This document shows positions 9,466 through 19,779 of a DNA stretch of 46,979 nucleotides, piece by piece; the first letter of the stretch is position 1; each line of letters starts with the position of its first letter. The notes under the pieces are model-generated. The model worked only from the letters and a program-made list of their open reading frames with translations. It searched no databases and was not told the DNA's origin. The DNA lies in the NCBI RefSeq assembly GCF_024448695.1, contig NZ_JAMOHY010000025.1, forward strand, positions 1-46,979, in the 5' to 3' direction. The stretch is from Stutzerimonas stutzeri. Its GTDB lineage: Bacteria; Pseudomonadota; Gammaproteobacteria; Pseudomonadales; Pseudomonadaceae. Position numbers and translations under genes: made by a program.

Positions 9466-10109
9466 CAGTTGATGGTGTCGACCATGCCGTGGCGTACCGC
9501 CAGCAGGGCCAGTTCAACGTCACTGGTGATCGACAGCTTTTCGTAGATGCGGTAGCGATAGGTGTTGACCGTCTTGGGCGACAGGCAGAGCTTGTCGGAG
9601 ATGGCCTGGACCTTCTGGCAGTTGGAAATCATCAGGGCAATCTGGATTTCTCGCTCCGAAAGCAGATCGAAGGGCGAGCCATTGAGTTTCGGCTGGAAGG
9701 ACTTGAGCGCCAGTTGCTGTGCGATCTGCGGGCTGATGTAGCGCTGCCCGGCAAACACCATGCGAATGGCCTGGATCATTTCTTCCAGCGCTGCGCCCTT
9801 GGTCAGGTAGCCGGCCGCTCCGGCCTGCAGCAGGCGCGTGGGGAAAGGGTCTTCCTCGCAGATGGTCACGGCGATGACCTTGATGTCCGGATGGCTGCGC
9901 AGCAGTTTGCGGGTCGCTTCAAGGCCACCGATTCCGGGCATTTTGATGTCCATCAGGACGACATCCGGTTTGAGTTCGCGCGACTTCTTGATCGCCGCCT
10001 CACCGGAGTCAGCCTGCCCAATTACCTGCAGGCCATCAATATCGGCGAGCATCCGGGAAATGCCTGTGCGTACCAGGTCATGGTCATCGACCACCAGCAC
10101 CCTAATCAA
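9465..10109 (-). CDS. gacA: Response regulator GacA (UvrY)
   Basis: A 214-aa NarL/FixJ-type regulator. The receiver domain has Asp8, Asp9 and phospho-acceptor Asp54 (VLMDIKMPG) with Lys in TKG. The C-terminal LuxR-type HTH ([14 protein letters not shown], then [19 protein letters not shown]) is complete. By family knowledge it is phosphorylated by GacS and activates Rsm small RNAs controlling secondary metabolism and biofilm. It is the first gene of a gacA-uvrC-pgsA operon. Its promoter must lie in the 338-bp region upstream; I could not identify it with confidence. Confidence 0.96.
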   Translation of the reverse strand: MIRVLVVDDHDLVRTGISRMLADIDGLQVIGQADSGEAAIKKSRELKPDVVLMDIKMPGIGGLEATRKLLRSHPDIKVIAVTICEEDPFPTRLLQAGAAGYLTKGAALEEMIQAIRMVFAGQRYISPQIAQQLALKSFQPKLNGSPFDLLSEREIQIALMISNCQKVQAISDKLCLSPKTVNTYRYRIYEKLSITSDVELALLAVRHGMVDTIN

Positions 10110-10447
10110 GCAGACACCTCATCAATGGTATTGAAAGCTCGCGTCACAAGCGTCAGACATTACCAAAAAATGACCCATATACCCAGACCGCACGTCACGT
10201 TATGGCCATATAACATCACTCAAATACACACACGAGCAGCCTGCATCATGCAACTCGCTCGCTATCGCACTCAAAAACCAGCGCATAGATGGCGCCTTTT
10301 GATTACAGGGCTGCCACCAGGTGGGAAGACATCGAAGCGCGACGAATGTTGCGAGACAGTGGCCTCATGGCATCTTCATCCTGTCTCGCAACAGAGGCGA
10401 GTCGACTCCAGCTGATACGTGTCACACAGGCGTTGCCTGCACCACTG
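10110..10447. other. Intergenic region between gacA and the copper efflux operon
   Basis: A 338-bp stretch with no convincing gene. It holds the gacA promoter region (AT-richer around 10150-10240) and the end of the minus-strand cusA transcript. A 13-bp perfect inverted repeat at 10347-10393 is the only structured element I see. The open frames crossing it are shadows without ribosome sites. Confidence 0.6.
10347..10393. repeat. 13-bp perfect inverted repeat with 21-bp spacer
   Basis: TGTTGCGAGACAG (10347-10359) is repeated inverted as CTGTCTCGCAACA (10381-10393). It lies 55 bp beyond the cusA stop. No T-run follows on the minus strand, so it is a poor intrinsic terminator. It may be a palindromic repeat family member, a transcript-stabilising hairpin or a protein site. 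Confidence 0.7.
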
Positions 10448-13400
10448 CTACAGCGTTGCCCTGCCGCGACGCATCAGCCTGTAGGCTGCCGGAATCACGA
10501 ACAGTGACAACAAGGGCGCGCTGAGCATGCCGCCCACCATCGGAGCGGCAATGCGGCTCATGACCTCACTGCCGGTGCCGGCACCCAGCAGGATCGGCAG
10601 CAAGCTGGCAACAATCACCGCCACCGTCATCGCCTTGGGGCGCACACGCTGCACCGCACCTTCGCGGATGGCCTCGCAGAGAGCGGCCTCGTCACATTGA
10701 CCAGCCTGTTGTCGCTCACTCCAGGCATTCTTCAGGTACAACAGCATGATCACCCCGAACTCCGCCGCCACGCCGGCAAGCGCGATAAAGCCGACGCCGG
10801 TAGCCACCGAAAGGTTGTAATCCATCAGATACAGGAACCAGACGCCTCCGGTAAGCGCGAACGGCAGGGTGAGCATGATCAACAGCGCCTCGTCGAAGCG
10901 CCCGAATGTCAGGTTGAGCAGCACGAAGATAATCAGCAACGTCGCCGGCACCACCAGTTTGAGCCGTTCATTGGCACGTTCGAGGTATTCAAACTGACCC
11001 GAATAGCTCAGGCTCACCCCCGGTTGCAATGGAACCTGATCGCTGACTGCTTGGCGCAGATCGGACACCACCGAAGCGATATCGCGCTCGCGCACATCTA
11101 CGTACACCCAGCCGGACAGCCTCGCGTTCTCGCTGCGCAGCATCGGCGGACCGTCGCTGACGCGCACCCGCGCCACACTGCCCAGGGTGATCTGGCTCCC
11201 CTGCGGGGTGAGTATCGGCAGTTGCTCCAGGGCTTGGGGCGAGTCACGCCATTCGCGCGGATAACGCACGCTGATCGGATAACGCGCCAACCCCTCGACT
11301 GTCTCGCCGACGGTTTCACCACCGATGGCGCTGGCAACGATGGACTGCACATCGGCGATGTTCAGTCCGTAGCGCGCGGCATCCTGACGGTCGATATCGA
11401 TATCGATGTAGCGCCCCCCGACCAGGCGTTCGGCCAGCGCCGAACTGACGCCCGGCACGCCCTTGGCGACAGCCTCCACCTGCTGGCTAACGCGGTCGAT
11501 CTCCTCCAGTGTGGCGCCCGCAATCTTGACTCCGATGGGGCTCTTGATGCCGGTGGCAAGCATGTCGATGCGGTTGCGGATAGGCGGAATCCAGATATTG
11601 GTCAGCCCCGGCACCTGTACCGCACGATCCAGTTCGTCGATCAGCTTTTCCGGCGTCATCCCGTCACGCCACTGCTCGCGCGGCTTGAACTGGATGGTGG
11701 TCTCGAACATCTCCAGCGGCGCGGGATCGGTGGCCGATTCGGCGCGTCCGGCCTTGCCGAACACCCTGGCAACCTCCGGCACTGTGCGGATCATCCGGTC
11801 GGTCTGCTGCAGCAGCTGCGCGGCCTTCTGTGCGGAAAGCCCCGGCAGCGCTGATGGCATGTAAAGGAGGTCGCCCTCGTCCATCGGCGGCAGGAATTCC
11901 CCACCCAGACGCGTCATCGGCCAGAACGTAGTCGCCAGTAACAGCAGCGCAACCGCAATGGTGAGCTTCGGATGCTCAAGCACCGCATCCAGCGCCGGGC
12001 GGTAGAGGCGAATCAGCAGACGGTTCAGCGGGTTGCGCGATTCGTCAGGCAGGCGACCCCGTATCCAGTACCCCATCAACACCGGCACCAGGGTCACCGA
12101 AAGCCCTGCCGCGGCGGCCATGGCATACGTCTTGGTGAACGCCAGCGGCCCGAACAGACGGCCTTCCTGGGCTTCAAGTGTGAACACGGGAATGAACGAC
12201 AGGGTGATGATCAGCAGGCAGAAGAACAGCGCCGGGCCGACTTCCTGGGCGGCGGCGGTCATCACGCGCCAGTGCTCTTCCCCTTCCAGCGTTCTGTTCG
12301 GGTTGGCGTGACGCCAGGCTTCGGCCTTCTTGTGGGCATTCTCGATCATCACTACCGCCGCATCGACCATGGCGCCAATGGCGATGGCGATACCACCGAG
12401 CGACATGATGTTGGCGTTGACCCCCTGGTAACGCATCACCGCAAACGCAATCAGCACACCGATCGGCAGCGAAACGATGGCCACCAGCGATGAGCGCAGA
12501 TGCCAGAGGAAGATGCCGCAGACCAGCGCGACAACGACGAACTCCTCCAGCAGTTTGAAGCTGAGGTTTGCCACCGCGCGGTCGATCAGCTGACTGCGGT
12601 CGTAGGTGGTGACGATCTCCACCCCCGCTGGCAGGCTGCCTTTCAGTTCCTCCAGCCGGGCATGTATGGCGGCGAGGGTTTCCCGGGCGTTCTTGCCGCT
12701 GCGCAGGATCACCACGCCGCCAACGGTTTCGCCCTCACCGTCCAGCTCGGCGATTCCACGCCGCATCTCCGGGCCGAGCTGGATGCGCGCGACATCACCC
12801 AGAGTCACCGGCACTCCGGCAACGCTGAGTTGCAGCGGAATCTGCCGGAAGTCGTCCAGTGTTTCCAGGTAGCCGGAAGCACGCACCATGTACTCGGTTT
12901 CCGCCAGCTCCAGCACCGCGCCACCGGTTTCCTGATTGGCCCTGCCAATGGCTTCGATCACCTGTGACTGCGGCACACCGAGACTGGCCATCTTCAGCGG
13001 GTCGAGGACCACCTGGTATTGCCTGACCATGCCACCGATGGTGGCGACCTCGGCCACATTGGGCAGAGTGATCAGCTCGTACTTGAGAAACCAGTCCTGC
13101 AGGCTGCGCAATTGCGCCAGGTCGTGGTTACCACTGCGGTCGACCAGTGCGTATTGGTAGATCCAGCCGACGCCGGTGGCATCCGGACCGAGCGACGGCT
13201 TGGCACCACTCGGCAGCCGACCCTGCACCTGACTCAGATACTCCAGCACCCGAGAACGCGCCCAGTACAGGTCGGTGCCGTCCTCGAACAGCACGTAGAC
13301 ATAGCTGTCGCCGAAGAACGAGTAACCGCGAACGGTTTTCGCACCGGGCACCGAGAGCATGGTGGTGGTCAGCGGATAGGTCACCTGGTTCTCGACAATT

Positions 13401-13576
13401 TGCGGCGCCTGCCCCGGATACGGCGTGCGGATGATCACCTGCACGTCGGACAGGTCCGGCAAGGCATCGATCGGCGTGGTACGCAGCGACCAGATGCCCA
13501 CTGCAGTCATCAGCAGCGTCACCAGCAACACCAGGGAACGATTGAATACAGACCAGCGAATCAGTGCGGCAATCAT
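10448..13576 (-). CDS. cusA: Copper/silver efflux RND transporter CusA
   Basis: A 1042-aa heavy-metal RND pump of the inner membrane, driving Cu(I)/Ag(I) out through CusB and CusC. The N-terminal helix is followed by [22 protein letters not shown], typical of the HME class (longer than the window rule allows to quote in full). The metal-path methionines of the CusA type appear to be kept ([12 protein letters not shown] and [13 protein letters not shown]). Proton-relay residues lie in [16 protein letters not shown]. The ATG overlaps the cusB stop by 4 nt. It is last in a cusCBA operon. The metal assignment is family-based. Confidence 0.92.
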   Translation of the reverse strand: MIAALIRWSVFNRSLVLLVTLLMTAVGIWSLRTTPIDALPDLSDVQVIIRTPYPGQAPQIVENQVTYPLTTTMLSVPGAKTVRGYSFFGDSYVYVLFEDGTDLYWARSRVLEYLSQVQGRLPSGAKPSLGPDATGVGWIYQYALVDRSGNHDLAQLRSLQDWFLKYELITLPNVAEVATIGGMVRQYQVVLDPLKMASLGVPQSQVIEAIGRANQETGGAVLELAETEYMVRASGYLETLDDFRQIPLQLSVAGVPVTLGDVARIQLGPEMRRGIAELDGEGETVGGVVILRSGKNARETLAAIHARLEELKGSLPAGVEIVTTYDRSQLIDRAVANLSFKLLEEFVVVALVCGIFLWHLRSSLVAIVSLPIGVLIAFAVMRYQGVNANIMSLGGIAIAIGAMVDAAVVMIENAHKKAEAWRHANPNRTLEGEEHWRVMTAAAQEVGPALFFCLLIITLSFIPVFTLEAQEGRLFGPLAFTKTYAMAAAAGLSVTLVPVLMGYWIRGRLPDESRNPLNRLLIRLYRPALDAVLEHPKLTIAVALLLLATTFWPMTRLGGEFLPPMDEGDLLYMPSALPGLSAQKAAQLLQQTDRMIRTVPEVARVFGKAGRAESATDPAPLEMFETTIQFKPREQWRDGMTPEKLIDELDRAVQVPGLTNIWIPPIRNRIDMLATGIKSPIGVKIAGATLEEIDRVSQQVEAVAKGVPGVSSALAERLVGGRYIDIDIDRQDAARYGLNIADVQSIVASAIGGETVGETVEGLARYPISVRYPREWRDSPQALEQLPILTPQGSQITLGSVARVRVSDGPPMLRSENARLSGWVYVDVRERDIASVVSDLRQAVSDQVPLQPGVSLSYSGQFEYLERANERLKLVVPATLLIIFVLLNLTFGRFDEALLIMLTLPFALTGGVWFLYLMDYNLSVATGVGFIALAGVAAEFGVIMLLYLKNAWSERQQAGQCDEAALCEAIREGAVQRVRPKAMTVAVIVASLLPILLGAGTGSEVMSRIAAPMVGGMLSAPLLSLFVIPAAYRLMRRGRATL

Positions 13577-15075
13577 GGCTGCGGCTCCTGAAGCTGTAGC
13601 TGTTCGATGACCAGACCGCTGTCGGTTTCGCGCACGGCGAAGCGTACCCGGTCACCGCTCTTTACCCCATGCAGCAGGTGCGGGTCGGCAACGGCAAAAC
13701 GCATGGTCATGCCTGCCATGCCCAGTGTTCGGAATGGTCCGTGAGCGATTTTCACACCCTGCCCGGTTATCTCGACGATGCGCCCTTCGGCTTCATGCAG
13801 CGCGGGAGCCAGCACGTGCTCTTGTGCATGGTCATGCTCATGCGCCGCCGGCTCGGCCACGGCGGTAATGCCGCGCAGGCTGGCTTCGGAGTCGATCAGG
13901 AATTGCCCCGATGCGACCACCTGCTGCCCCTCTTCCAGACCCTGCAGAATCGCAGTCTGGCTGCCGCTGTCGTCACCGACCTGCACTTCCACCGGGCGAT
14001 AGCGACCGCCAGCCTCGGCGAGCATCACCAGGGTGCGTTTGCCGGTACGTATGACCGCCTCGCTGGGCACCAGCAGCGTGCTTTGCGCCGGCTGTGCAGC
14101 CAGTTCGACCCGCGCACTGAAACCAGGACGCAAGCGCCCGTCGGTATTGGGCAGTTCCACCCGCACACGCAGGGTGCGGGTGGCCGCAGTGGCTTCGGAC
14201 AGCACAGCAGTAATGGCGCCCTGCACCGGCTCGCCTGCCAACGCCGGCAAGTGGGCGGTCACCGCCTGGCCAACAACAATGTGTCCGGCCTGGGCCTCAG
14301 GCACCGCCACTTCCAGCCAGACGCTGTCCAGACCGTTGATCCGCGCCAGCGGCGCTCCGGCGGCAACGCTCATGCCTTCGCGTACATTCAGTTCCTGCAG
14401 CACACCACCTATGGGCGCACGCACGGTCTGCTGCGCTTGGACCCGCCCGGAACGCTCCAGTTGCCGGATCGTCTGTGTCGACATACCCACCAGACGCAGA
14501 CGCTGGCGCGCACCCTCAAGCAGCGCACGGTCGCCAGCGCGTCGCAATGCGAGAAACTCCTCCTGCGCGGCCACCCACTCCGGCATCAACAGGTCTACCA
14601 GGGGTGCACCCGATTCCAGCACATCGCCGGGCGCCAGTCGGTAGACACGCTCGACGAAGCCCGCCGACCGAACCTGCACCAACGCCACGTCGCGCTCATT
14701 AAAGCCCAGCACACCCACCGCCTCGACGGAGTGGGACAACTGCCCGCGGCTGACGCTGGCCAGGCGCACTCCGAGGTTGCTGGTGATGGCGGCATCGATG
14801 CTGATCGTCGGTGAGCCGGAGGTGCCCGCATCATCATCGGCGTAGCGCGGCACCAGATCCATGTCCATGAATGGCGATCGGCCCGGCTGATCAAACCTGT
14901 GCTGCGGGACCATCGGGTCGTACCAGTACAGCACCCTGCGCTCGTCGTGAACGCCGGCCGGTGCATCCTGGACAACATTGTGCGGCGGCTGCTGAGCGAA
15001 CCAATATCCGCCGACCAGCCCCAGGGCGGCGGTCGTAACAAGCAACGCGCCAGTTTTGAGAACAATCCGGCTCAT
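13573..15075 (-). CDS. cusB: CusB periplasmic adaptor with fused C-terminal CusF domain
   Basis: A 500-aa membrane fusion protein. An N-terminal anchor or signal (residues 1-28) is followed by a short metal-binding motif ([12 protein letters not shown] ... [10 protein letters not shown]), the hairpin, lipoyl and beta-barrel domains, a His-rich linker (HEHDHAQEH), and from about residue 430 a CusF-type copper chaperone domain. In that domain His445, Met456 and Met458 match CusF H36, M47 and M49. The position of CusF Trp44 is a methionine (Met453). CusF is a separate protein in E. coli. It is coupled to cusC and cusA by 4-nt overlaps on both sides. Confidence 0.9.
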   Translation of the reverse strand: MSRIVLKTGALLVTTAALGLVGGYWFAQQPPHNVVQDAPAGVHDERRVLYWYDPMVPQHRFDQPGRSPFMDMDLVPRYADDDAGTSGSPTISIDAAITSNLGVRLASVSRGQLSHSVEAVGVLGFNERDVALVQVRSAGFVERVYRLAPGDVLESGAPLVDLLMPEWVAAQEEFLALRRAGDRALLEGARQRLRLVGMSTQTIRQLERSGRVQAQQTVRAPIGGVLQELNVREGMSVAAGAPLARINGLDSVWLEVAVPEAQAGHIVVGQAVTAHLPALAGEPVQGAITAVLSEATAATRTLRVRVELPNTDGRLRPGFSARVELAAQPAQSTLLVPSEAVIRTGKRTLVMLAEAGGRYRPVEVQVGDDSGSQTAILQGLEEGQQVVASGQFLIDSEASLRGITAVAEPAAHEHDHAQEHVLAPALHEAEGRIVEITGQGVKIAHGPFRTLGMAGMTMRFAVADPHLLHGVKSGDRVRFAVRETDSGLVIEQLQLQEPQP

Positions 15076-16319
15076 CGGGCATCTCCATAGGCGAAATACA
15101 GACGGCTGGCGGCAATTGCCTGCAGGCCTTCGAGGTCAATCTGCTTGAGCTGGGTTTCGATCAGCTCGCTGCGCGCCGCCAACACCGTACCCAGCTCGCC
15201 GCTCCCGGCGCGGTAGTCGGCCAGGCTCAGTTCGGCGCGTTCGCGCGCCAGCGGTAGAAACACCTCGCGGGTGCGCGTCAGGGCACGCTGCAGGCGTTCA
15301 AGCTCAGCCAGTTCGCTGCCCAGTTGCTCTGTAAACTGACGTTCCAGCGCCTCACGTTCGGCTTCCAGCTGGTTGAGTTCGGCATGCCGGGCGGCGATAC
15401 GCGGACTCTGTCGCGAACGCTGAAAAATCGGCAGGTCGAAGCTGACTTGCAGATTCACCATGTCGCCGAACTCGCGTCCGCGCCGCAGGTAATCGACTTC
15501 CCAGCTCCAGTCCGGCTTCCGTTCCGCCGTCGCCTCGCGAATACGCGCCTGTGCCTGCTGCGTCATCGGCGCATAGGCCTGCAGTTGCGGATGATTGCGC
15601 AGCTGATGCTGCAGCGCCTGGGCATCGAGCTGCCAGTGTGGCAGTCCGCCATCCAGTGGTTCGCGTGCCACATCACCGACCCAACGTTCCAACGTGGCTC
15701 GCGCCTGCCGGCGCTGCTGCTGCAGCTCATCAGCGCGTTCGGCAAGCAGTGCTGCCTGCTGACGCGGCTGAACACTCTCGGCAACCTGTCCACGCCCACC
15801 GGCAATGCGCGCCTGCACAATCTCGGCGAGCAGGCGGTTCTCTGCGTACAGGGCGTCGAATGTTGCAAGCTTGCGTTCGATGGCATGGCTGACAATCCAC
15901 GCCTGGGCGGTGGCCTGGCGAACATTCAGCGCTTCGATATCGCGCTCGGCTGCGGCGCGCTCGATACCGGCGCGCGCCACTTCGACGCGGGCACGGCGCT
16001 TGTCGCGGTTGGGCATGTCCTGCATCACTCCGACCATGCTCATGGTCATGCCGTCACGGTCCAGGCTCCAGCGCTCGGAACCTTCGATCGGCACGCTTTG
16101 CACGCCAAGCAGCAGTTTCGGGTCGGGCAGCTCGCCAGCCGGTATGGCGTCGCTACGGGCGGCCTGCAACTTGGCGGTTTCGGCCTGCAGAGAAGGCGCC
16201 TGCTGATCGGCAATCCTCAGCGCATCATTGAAGGTCAGTGCACTGGCCAGGCTCGGCAGCATCAGTGCACAGCAGATCACGGCGTCGAACGGCCGGATAT
16301 TGCACAAGATTCGGAACAT
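15072..16319 (-). CDS. cusC: TolC-family outer-membrane channel CusC-like
   Basis: A 415-aa protein of the outer membrane efflux family with a signal peptide ending near LASA. It has the two repeated helical regions typical of TolC/CusC and little cysteine, so it is not obviously lipidated. I use the ATG at 16319, with AAGGA nine bases upstream and a signal peptide starting there; the open frame extends 18 codons further without a site. It is the first gene of cusCBA and the channel partner for CusA/CusB. A CzcC role cannot be excluded by sequence alone. Confidence 0.85.
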   Translation of the reverse strand: MFRILCNIRPFDAVICCALMLPSLASALTFNDALRIADQQAPSLQAETAKLQAARSDAIPAGELPDPKLLLGVQSVPIEGSERWSLDRDGMTMSMVGVMQDMPNRDKRRARVEVARAGIERAAAERDIEALNVRQATAQAWIVSHAIERKLATFDALYAENRLLAEIVQARIAGGRGQVAESVQPRQQAALLAERADELQQQRRQARATLERWVGDVAREPLDGGLPHWQLDAQALQHQLRNHPQLQAYAPMTQQAQARIREATAERKPDWSWEVDYLRRGREFGDMVNLQVSFDLPIFQRSRQSPRIAARHAELNQLEAEREALERQFTEQLGSELAELERLQRALTRTREVFLPLARERAELSLADYRAGSGELGTVLAARSELIETQLKQIDLEGLQAIAASRLYFAYGDAR

Positions 16320-16409
16320 CTCTCTGATTCCTTGAAGATCCTGCGCGCCCACGGGCACGCACACGGCTCCCATCAGCGTTTCAGCAATGGGTGCGTCAGG
16401 TCAGCGGAA

Positions 16410-16778
16410 TCAGAAGCGTGGCGGGCGCCAGAGGTCGTTGCCCGAACCGGAGGGTATGTACCCGGGTTCATAGGCGATCAGCAGGTGGGCAGCCGTCGTC
16501 AGCACCGGTTTGATGACAGCCACCTGCAACATGCAAGCTGTCTTGCATTGGTGGCCGCTCTTGCAGAGCGGATTCTGCCCATGGGAATGATCCATCTCTT
16601 CCCCGGCACCTGGATCGACCGGCGCCATATGGGCCGTATGGTCTGCCGGCGCGGAGATCGTCATTTCGCCATCCGTCATCTGACAGGCCTCCGTCACCAG
16701 CCCGACAGCCGCTATCCCGTTGACGGGAAGCGAGAAGCTGATCAGGAACATCAGACAGAGCCGCAGAAGAGGTTTCAT
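16410..16778 (-). CDS. CopL-like Met/His/Cys-rich periplasmic protein
   Basis: A 122-aa protein with a signal peptide (KPLLRLCLMFLISFS, to about residue 24). The mature part is rich in possible metal ligands: DHTAHM, MDHSHG, CKSGHQCKTACM. It ends in WRPPRF. Architecture and ending resemble CopL-family proteins, small copper-responsive proteins often preceding copper-resistance operons; I am not certain of the family. It lies 18 bp after ercS and 90 bp before cusC on the same strand. Copper binding or leader-type regulation of cusCBA is inferred from composition and position. Confidence 0.6.
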   Translation of the reverse strand: MKPLLRLCLMFLISFSLPVNGIAAVGLVTEACQMTDGEMTISAPADHTAHMAPVDPGAGEEMDHSHGQNPLCKSGHQCKTACMLQVAVIKPVLTTAAHLLIAYEPGYIPSGSGNDLWRPPRF

Positions 16779-16796
16779 GGCAGGGATTCTAGCCGC

Positions 16797-18521
16797 TCAG
16801 TGGTGTCCGGATACTTGATCCGAATCGGCTTTGGGCTGTTCGGAACCATCGCGCCCCTTGTTCTGGAGCAGATGACTCAGGACCGAGCGCAGTTTCCCGG
16901 CTTTTACCGGTTTGTTCAAGACCGGCACACCGGCACCCTGCAATTCGCGCCGGCACTGGTCGCTGCGGTCGGCAGTGATCATGACCGCCGGAATCGGGTA
17001 ACCGAAACGTGCCCGTAATCTCTGTACCGCCTGCCAGCCGGTCACCCCCTGATCCAGATGATAATCAGCCAGAATCAGCTCGGGCGGCGAGCCCGCCAAC
17101 ACCAGACTTGCCTCGGCCTCATCGGTCGCAGTCAGCACCTCACAGCCCCACTGACCGAGCAGCGCAGCCATGCTGTGCAGGATGCTCAGCTCATTGTCCA
17201 GCACCAGCAGGCGCCGCCCGGGCAAAGGATCACCCAGTACCGGCAGCACTGGCACTTCGCCTGTCTGCGGCGCGGGAGCATCGGCCAACGGCACATCGAT
17301 GCTGAACACGGAGCCGCGGGCCGGCTGCGAGCGGACCAGTATCTGATAACCCAGCATCGTCGCAATGCGATCAACGATGGCAAGACCCAGACCGACCCCG
17401 GTGCGCTCGGCGGCTCGCTGGACACCCAGCTGGTTGAATTCGAGGAATATCGAGTGCATCTGATCCGCCGCGATGCCGCGCCCGGTATCCCATACCTCGA
17501 TACGCAGATTGTCACCGCGCTTGCGCGCTCCCAGCAGCACGCGACCCTGGTCTGTGTAACGGCAGGCGTTGCTGAGAAAGTTGCGCAGAATGCGCGTCAG
17601 AAGCCGGAAATCACTGTGCAGCGCGTAGGCCGGGATGTAGTGCTCAAAGCCAAGCCCTTTCGCCTGCGCCACCGACTCGAATTCAGAAACCAGTGGCAAC
17701 AACACCTCATCGAGGCGGTAAATGCAGATGTCGGGCTTGATCGCCTGCTGGTCGAGTTTGGAAATATCCAGCAGGTCGGTAAGCAGGTCTTCGGCCCCTT
17801 CCAGCGCCTGATGCGCACGTTCCACCAGATTCTGCTCGGCATTCGGCAGGCTCCGTTCGCGCAGGGTGGAAATCAGCAGACGTGCGGCATTCAGCGGTTG
17901 CAACAGGTCATGGCTGGCCGCCGCCAGATACTTGTCCTTGCTCCGATTGGCCGCCTCGGCGGCATCACGCGCCTGACGCAGCTCCAGAGTACGTTCGGCG
18001 ACACGCTGCTCAAGCTGCTCGTTGAGGTGCTGCAGATGCAACTGCGCCAGCTTGCGCTCGGTGATATCAGCAACAAAGCCTTCAACCAGCCCCTCCTCGT
18101 CCGGCTTGAGCAACAGATTCATGATCACGTCGATGGCGCTGCCATCCTTGCGCCGCAGCCGGGTTTCGTAGCCGAACAGGCCCAGCCGGGTACTCAGCAC
18201 GTGGCGAATCTGCTGCAGCTCTTCTTCACCACCAATGAACAGGTGATGGGAAAGATCGGTCAGCGCCCAGAGCGCTTCCTCGGCGCTGCCATAGCCAAGC
18301 ATGCGCGCCAATGCCGGATTGGCGGCGCGTATACCTTCGTGCAGACTGGCCTGGAATATCCCATGCACCGCATGCTCGAACAGCCATTTGTAGCGATTGC
18401 GTTCGGCTTCCAGCTCTTCGAGGCGGGTGCGCAGTTCAGGGTAGTGACTCTTGCGTGCCGAGTGCGTGCCCAGACCGAGCAGACCGGCAAGCGCGTCGTT
18501 GTTTTCAGAGCGCTTCGGCAT
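16797..18521 (-). CDS. ercS: Soluble hybrid sensor kinase ErcS
   Basis: A 574-aa cytoplasmic kinase with no transmembrane segment. Order: PAS domain (about 45-155), coiled coil (155-195), HisKA domain with phospho-acceptor His204 in AAASHDLLQPLN, HATPase (N-box RNFLSNACRY, G1 WDTGRGI, G2 TGVGLGLAIV), and a C-terminal receiver with Asp in LILADYHLD. The ATG at 18521 overlaps the ercA stop by 17 bp; a GTG six codons upstream is less likely. Order pqqH-ercA-ercS matches PA1990-PA1992 as I recall. Family work places ErcS in the cascade controlling PQQ-dependent ethanol oxidation. Confidence 0.82.
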   Translation of the reverse strand: MPKRSENNDALAGLLGLGTHSARKSHYPELRTRLEELEAERNRYKWLFEHAVHGIFQASLHEGIRAANPALARMLGYGSAEEALWALTDLSHHLFIGGEEELQQIRHVLSTRLGLFGYETRLRRKDGSAIDVIMNLLLKPDEEGLVEGFVADITERKLAQLHLQHLNEQLEQRVAERTLELRQARDAAEAANRSKDKYLAAASHDLLQPLNAARLLISTLRERSLPNAEQNLVERAHQALEGAEDLLTDLLDISKLDQQAIKPDICIYRLDEVLLPLVSEFESVAQAKGLGFEHYIPAYALHSDFRLLTRILRNFLSNACRYTDQGRVLLGARKRGDNLRIEVWDTGRGIAADQMHSIFLEFNQLGVQRAAERTGVGLGLAIVDRIATMLGYQILVRSQPARGSVFSIDVPLADAPAPQTGEVPVLPVLGDPLPGRRLLVLDNELSILHSMAALLGQWGCEVLTATDEAEASLVLAGSPPELILADYHLDQGVTGWQAVQRLRARFGYPIPAVMITADRSDQCRRELQGAGVPVLNKPVKAGKLRSVLSHLLQNKGRDGSEQPKADSDQVSGHH

Positions 18522-19668
18522 AGACCACTTCGACGTCACGCTGGGTTGAAGAGCGCGGATTGGTCAGGATGCAGGGGTCCTGCATGGCATGCCTGGACAG
18601 AAACGGGATGTCCGAGATATTCACTCCGTGCAAGCCCAGAGTCTCGCTGAAACCAATCGCCTGTTTGAGCTGAATCAGATGGGCCACCAGGCGATCACGT
18701 ATCTGCGAGTGGGTCATGCCGCGCGTATCGATACCGAAGGTCTGCGCGACGGTCTTGAAGCGCTCGGGCGCGGCACTGTAGTTGAACGCCACCACGTGCT
18801 CGATCAGCACTGCGTTGCACAGGCCATGCGGCAGGTCGAGATAACCCCCCAGGCTGTGGGACATCGCATGTACTGCCCCGAGGATCGCATTGGAGAAGGC
18901 CAAGCCGGCCTGCATGCTACCCAGCATGATTTTCTCGCGCAGCTCGATATCTGCCGGGTTGGCGATCATTTGCACCAGATGGCCATTGATCAGGCGCATC
19001 GCTTCCAGTGCATGTGGATCGGTCAGCGGGCCATTGCCGGTGGAGACGAAGGCCTCTATGGCGTGTACCAGCGCATCGATGCCGGTACAGGCGGAAAGGA
19101 ACGGATCCATGCTCAAGGTCGTTTCCGGATCAATCAGCGACACGTCGGGCACTGCGCCCTTGCTGACGATGGAAAACTTCATCCGCTCGTCCTGGTTGGA
19201 AATGATCACGAACTGCGAGACGTCAGCCGAGGTACCTGCTGTGGTCGGGATCAGAATCAGCGGCGGGCTCGGCACGCGCAGGGTATCGACGCCTTCGAAC
19301 TCGATGATGTTGCGTCCATGCGCGACGGCGATGCCGATGCCCTTGGCGCAATCCATCGGGCTGCCGCCGCCCACGGCAACGATGGCATCGCACGCTTGGG
19401 CGCGATACACCTCGGCGCCCAGCATCACTTCTTCGGTACGCGGATTGGCCGAGACCTGGGTAAACAGATGATGCTCAATGTTCTGGCGCGTCAGGCTTTC
19501 CTGGATATCCGTAACCCAGCCGGCTGCCACCACACCGGGGTCGGAAACCAGCAGCACCTTGCGGGCGCCGAAGTTCTTTGCGTAGTTGCCGGCACTGTGC
19601 CGGCATCCCGCACCGAAGACGATCTCGGGTGAAACGAATTTGCGCTGCAGGCTAAGATTCGGGCTCAT
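18505..19668 (-). CDS. ercA: Iron-containing alcohol dehydrogenase family protein ErcA
   Basis: A 387-aa group III (Fe-type) alcohol dehydrogenase. The NAD-binding region has VGGGSPMDCAKG and the metal-binding region supplies His in DALVHAIEAF and AVHAMSHSLGG; both look intact, so it could be catalytic. In P. aeruginosa the homologue ErcA was reported to act in regulation of ethanol oxidation rather than as a main enzyme. It lies between pqqH (111 bp upstream) and ercS (overlapping). I see no strong ribosome site apart from AGG about 10 bases before the ATG. Confidence 0.85.
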   Translation of the reverse strand: MSPNLSLQRKFVSPEIVFGAGCRHSAGNYAKNFGARKVLLVSDPGVVAAGWVTDIQESLTRQNIEHHLFTQVSANPRTEEVMLGAEVYRAQACDAIVAVGGGSPMDCAKGIGIAVAHGRNIIEFEGVDTLRVPSPPLILIPTTAGTSADVSQFVIISNQDERMKFSIVSKGAVPDVSLIDPETTLSMDPFLSACTGIDALVHAIEAFVSTGNGPLTDPHALEAMRLINGHLVQMIANPADIELREKIMLGSMQAGLAFSNAILGAVHAMSHSLGGYLDLPHGLCNAVLIEHVVAFNYSAAPERFKTVAQTFGIDTRGMTHSQIRDRLVAHLIQLKQAIGFSETLGLHGVNISDIPFLSRHAMQDPCILTNPRSSTQRDVEVVYAEAL

Positions 19669-19779
19669 ACCACGGCCTATAGTTATTATGTGTCTCGACC
19701 GGCAAGACTACTGCTTTCCACTGTTAAAGCAATGTGCCGAATGTATGTATGGATGCATTCATCCTCTCGCCCCGAAGCT

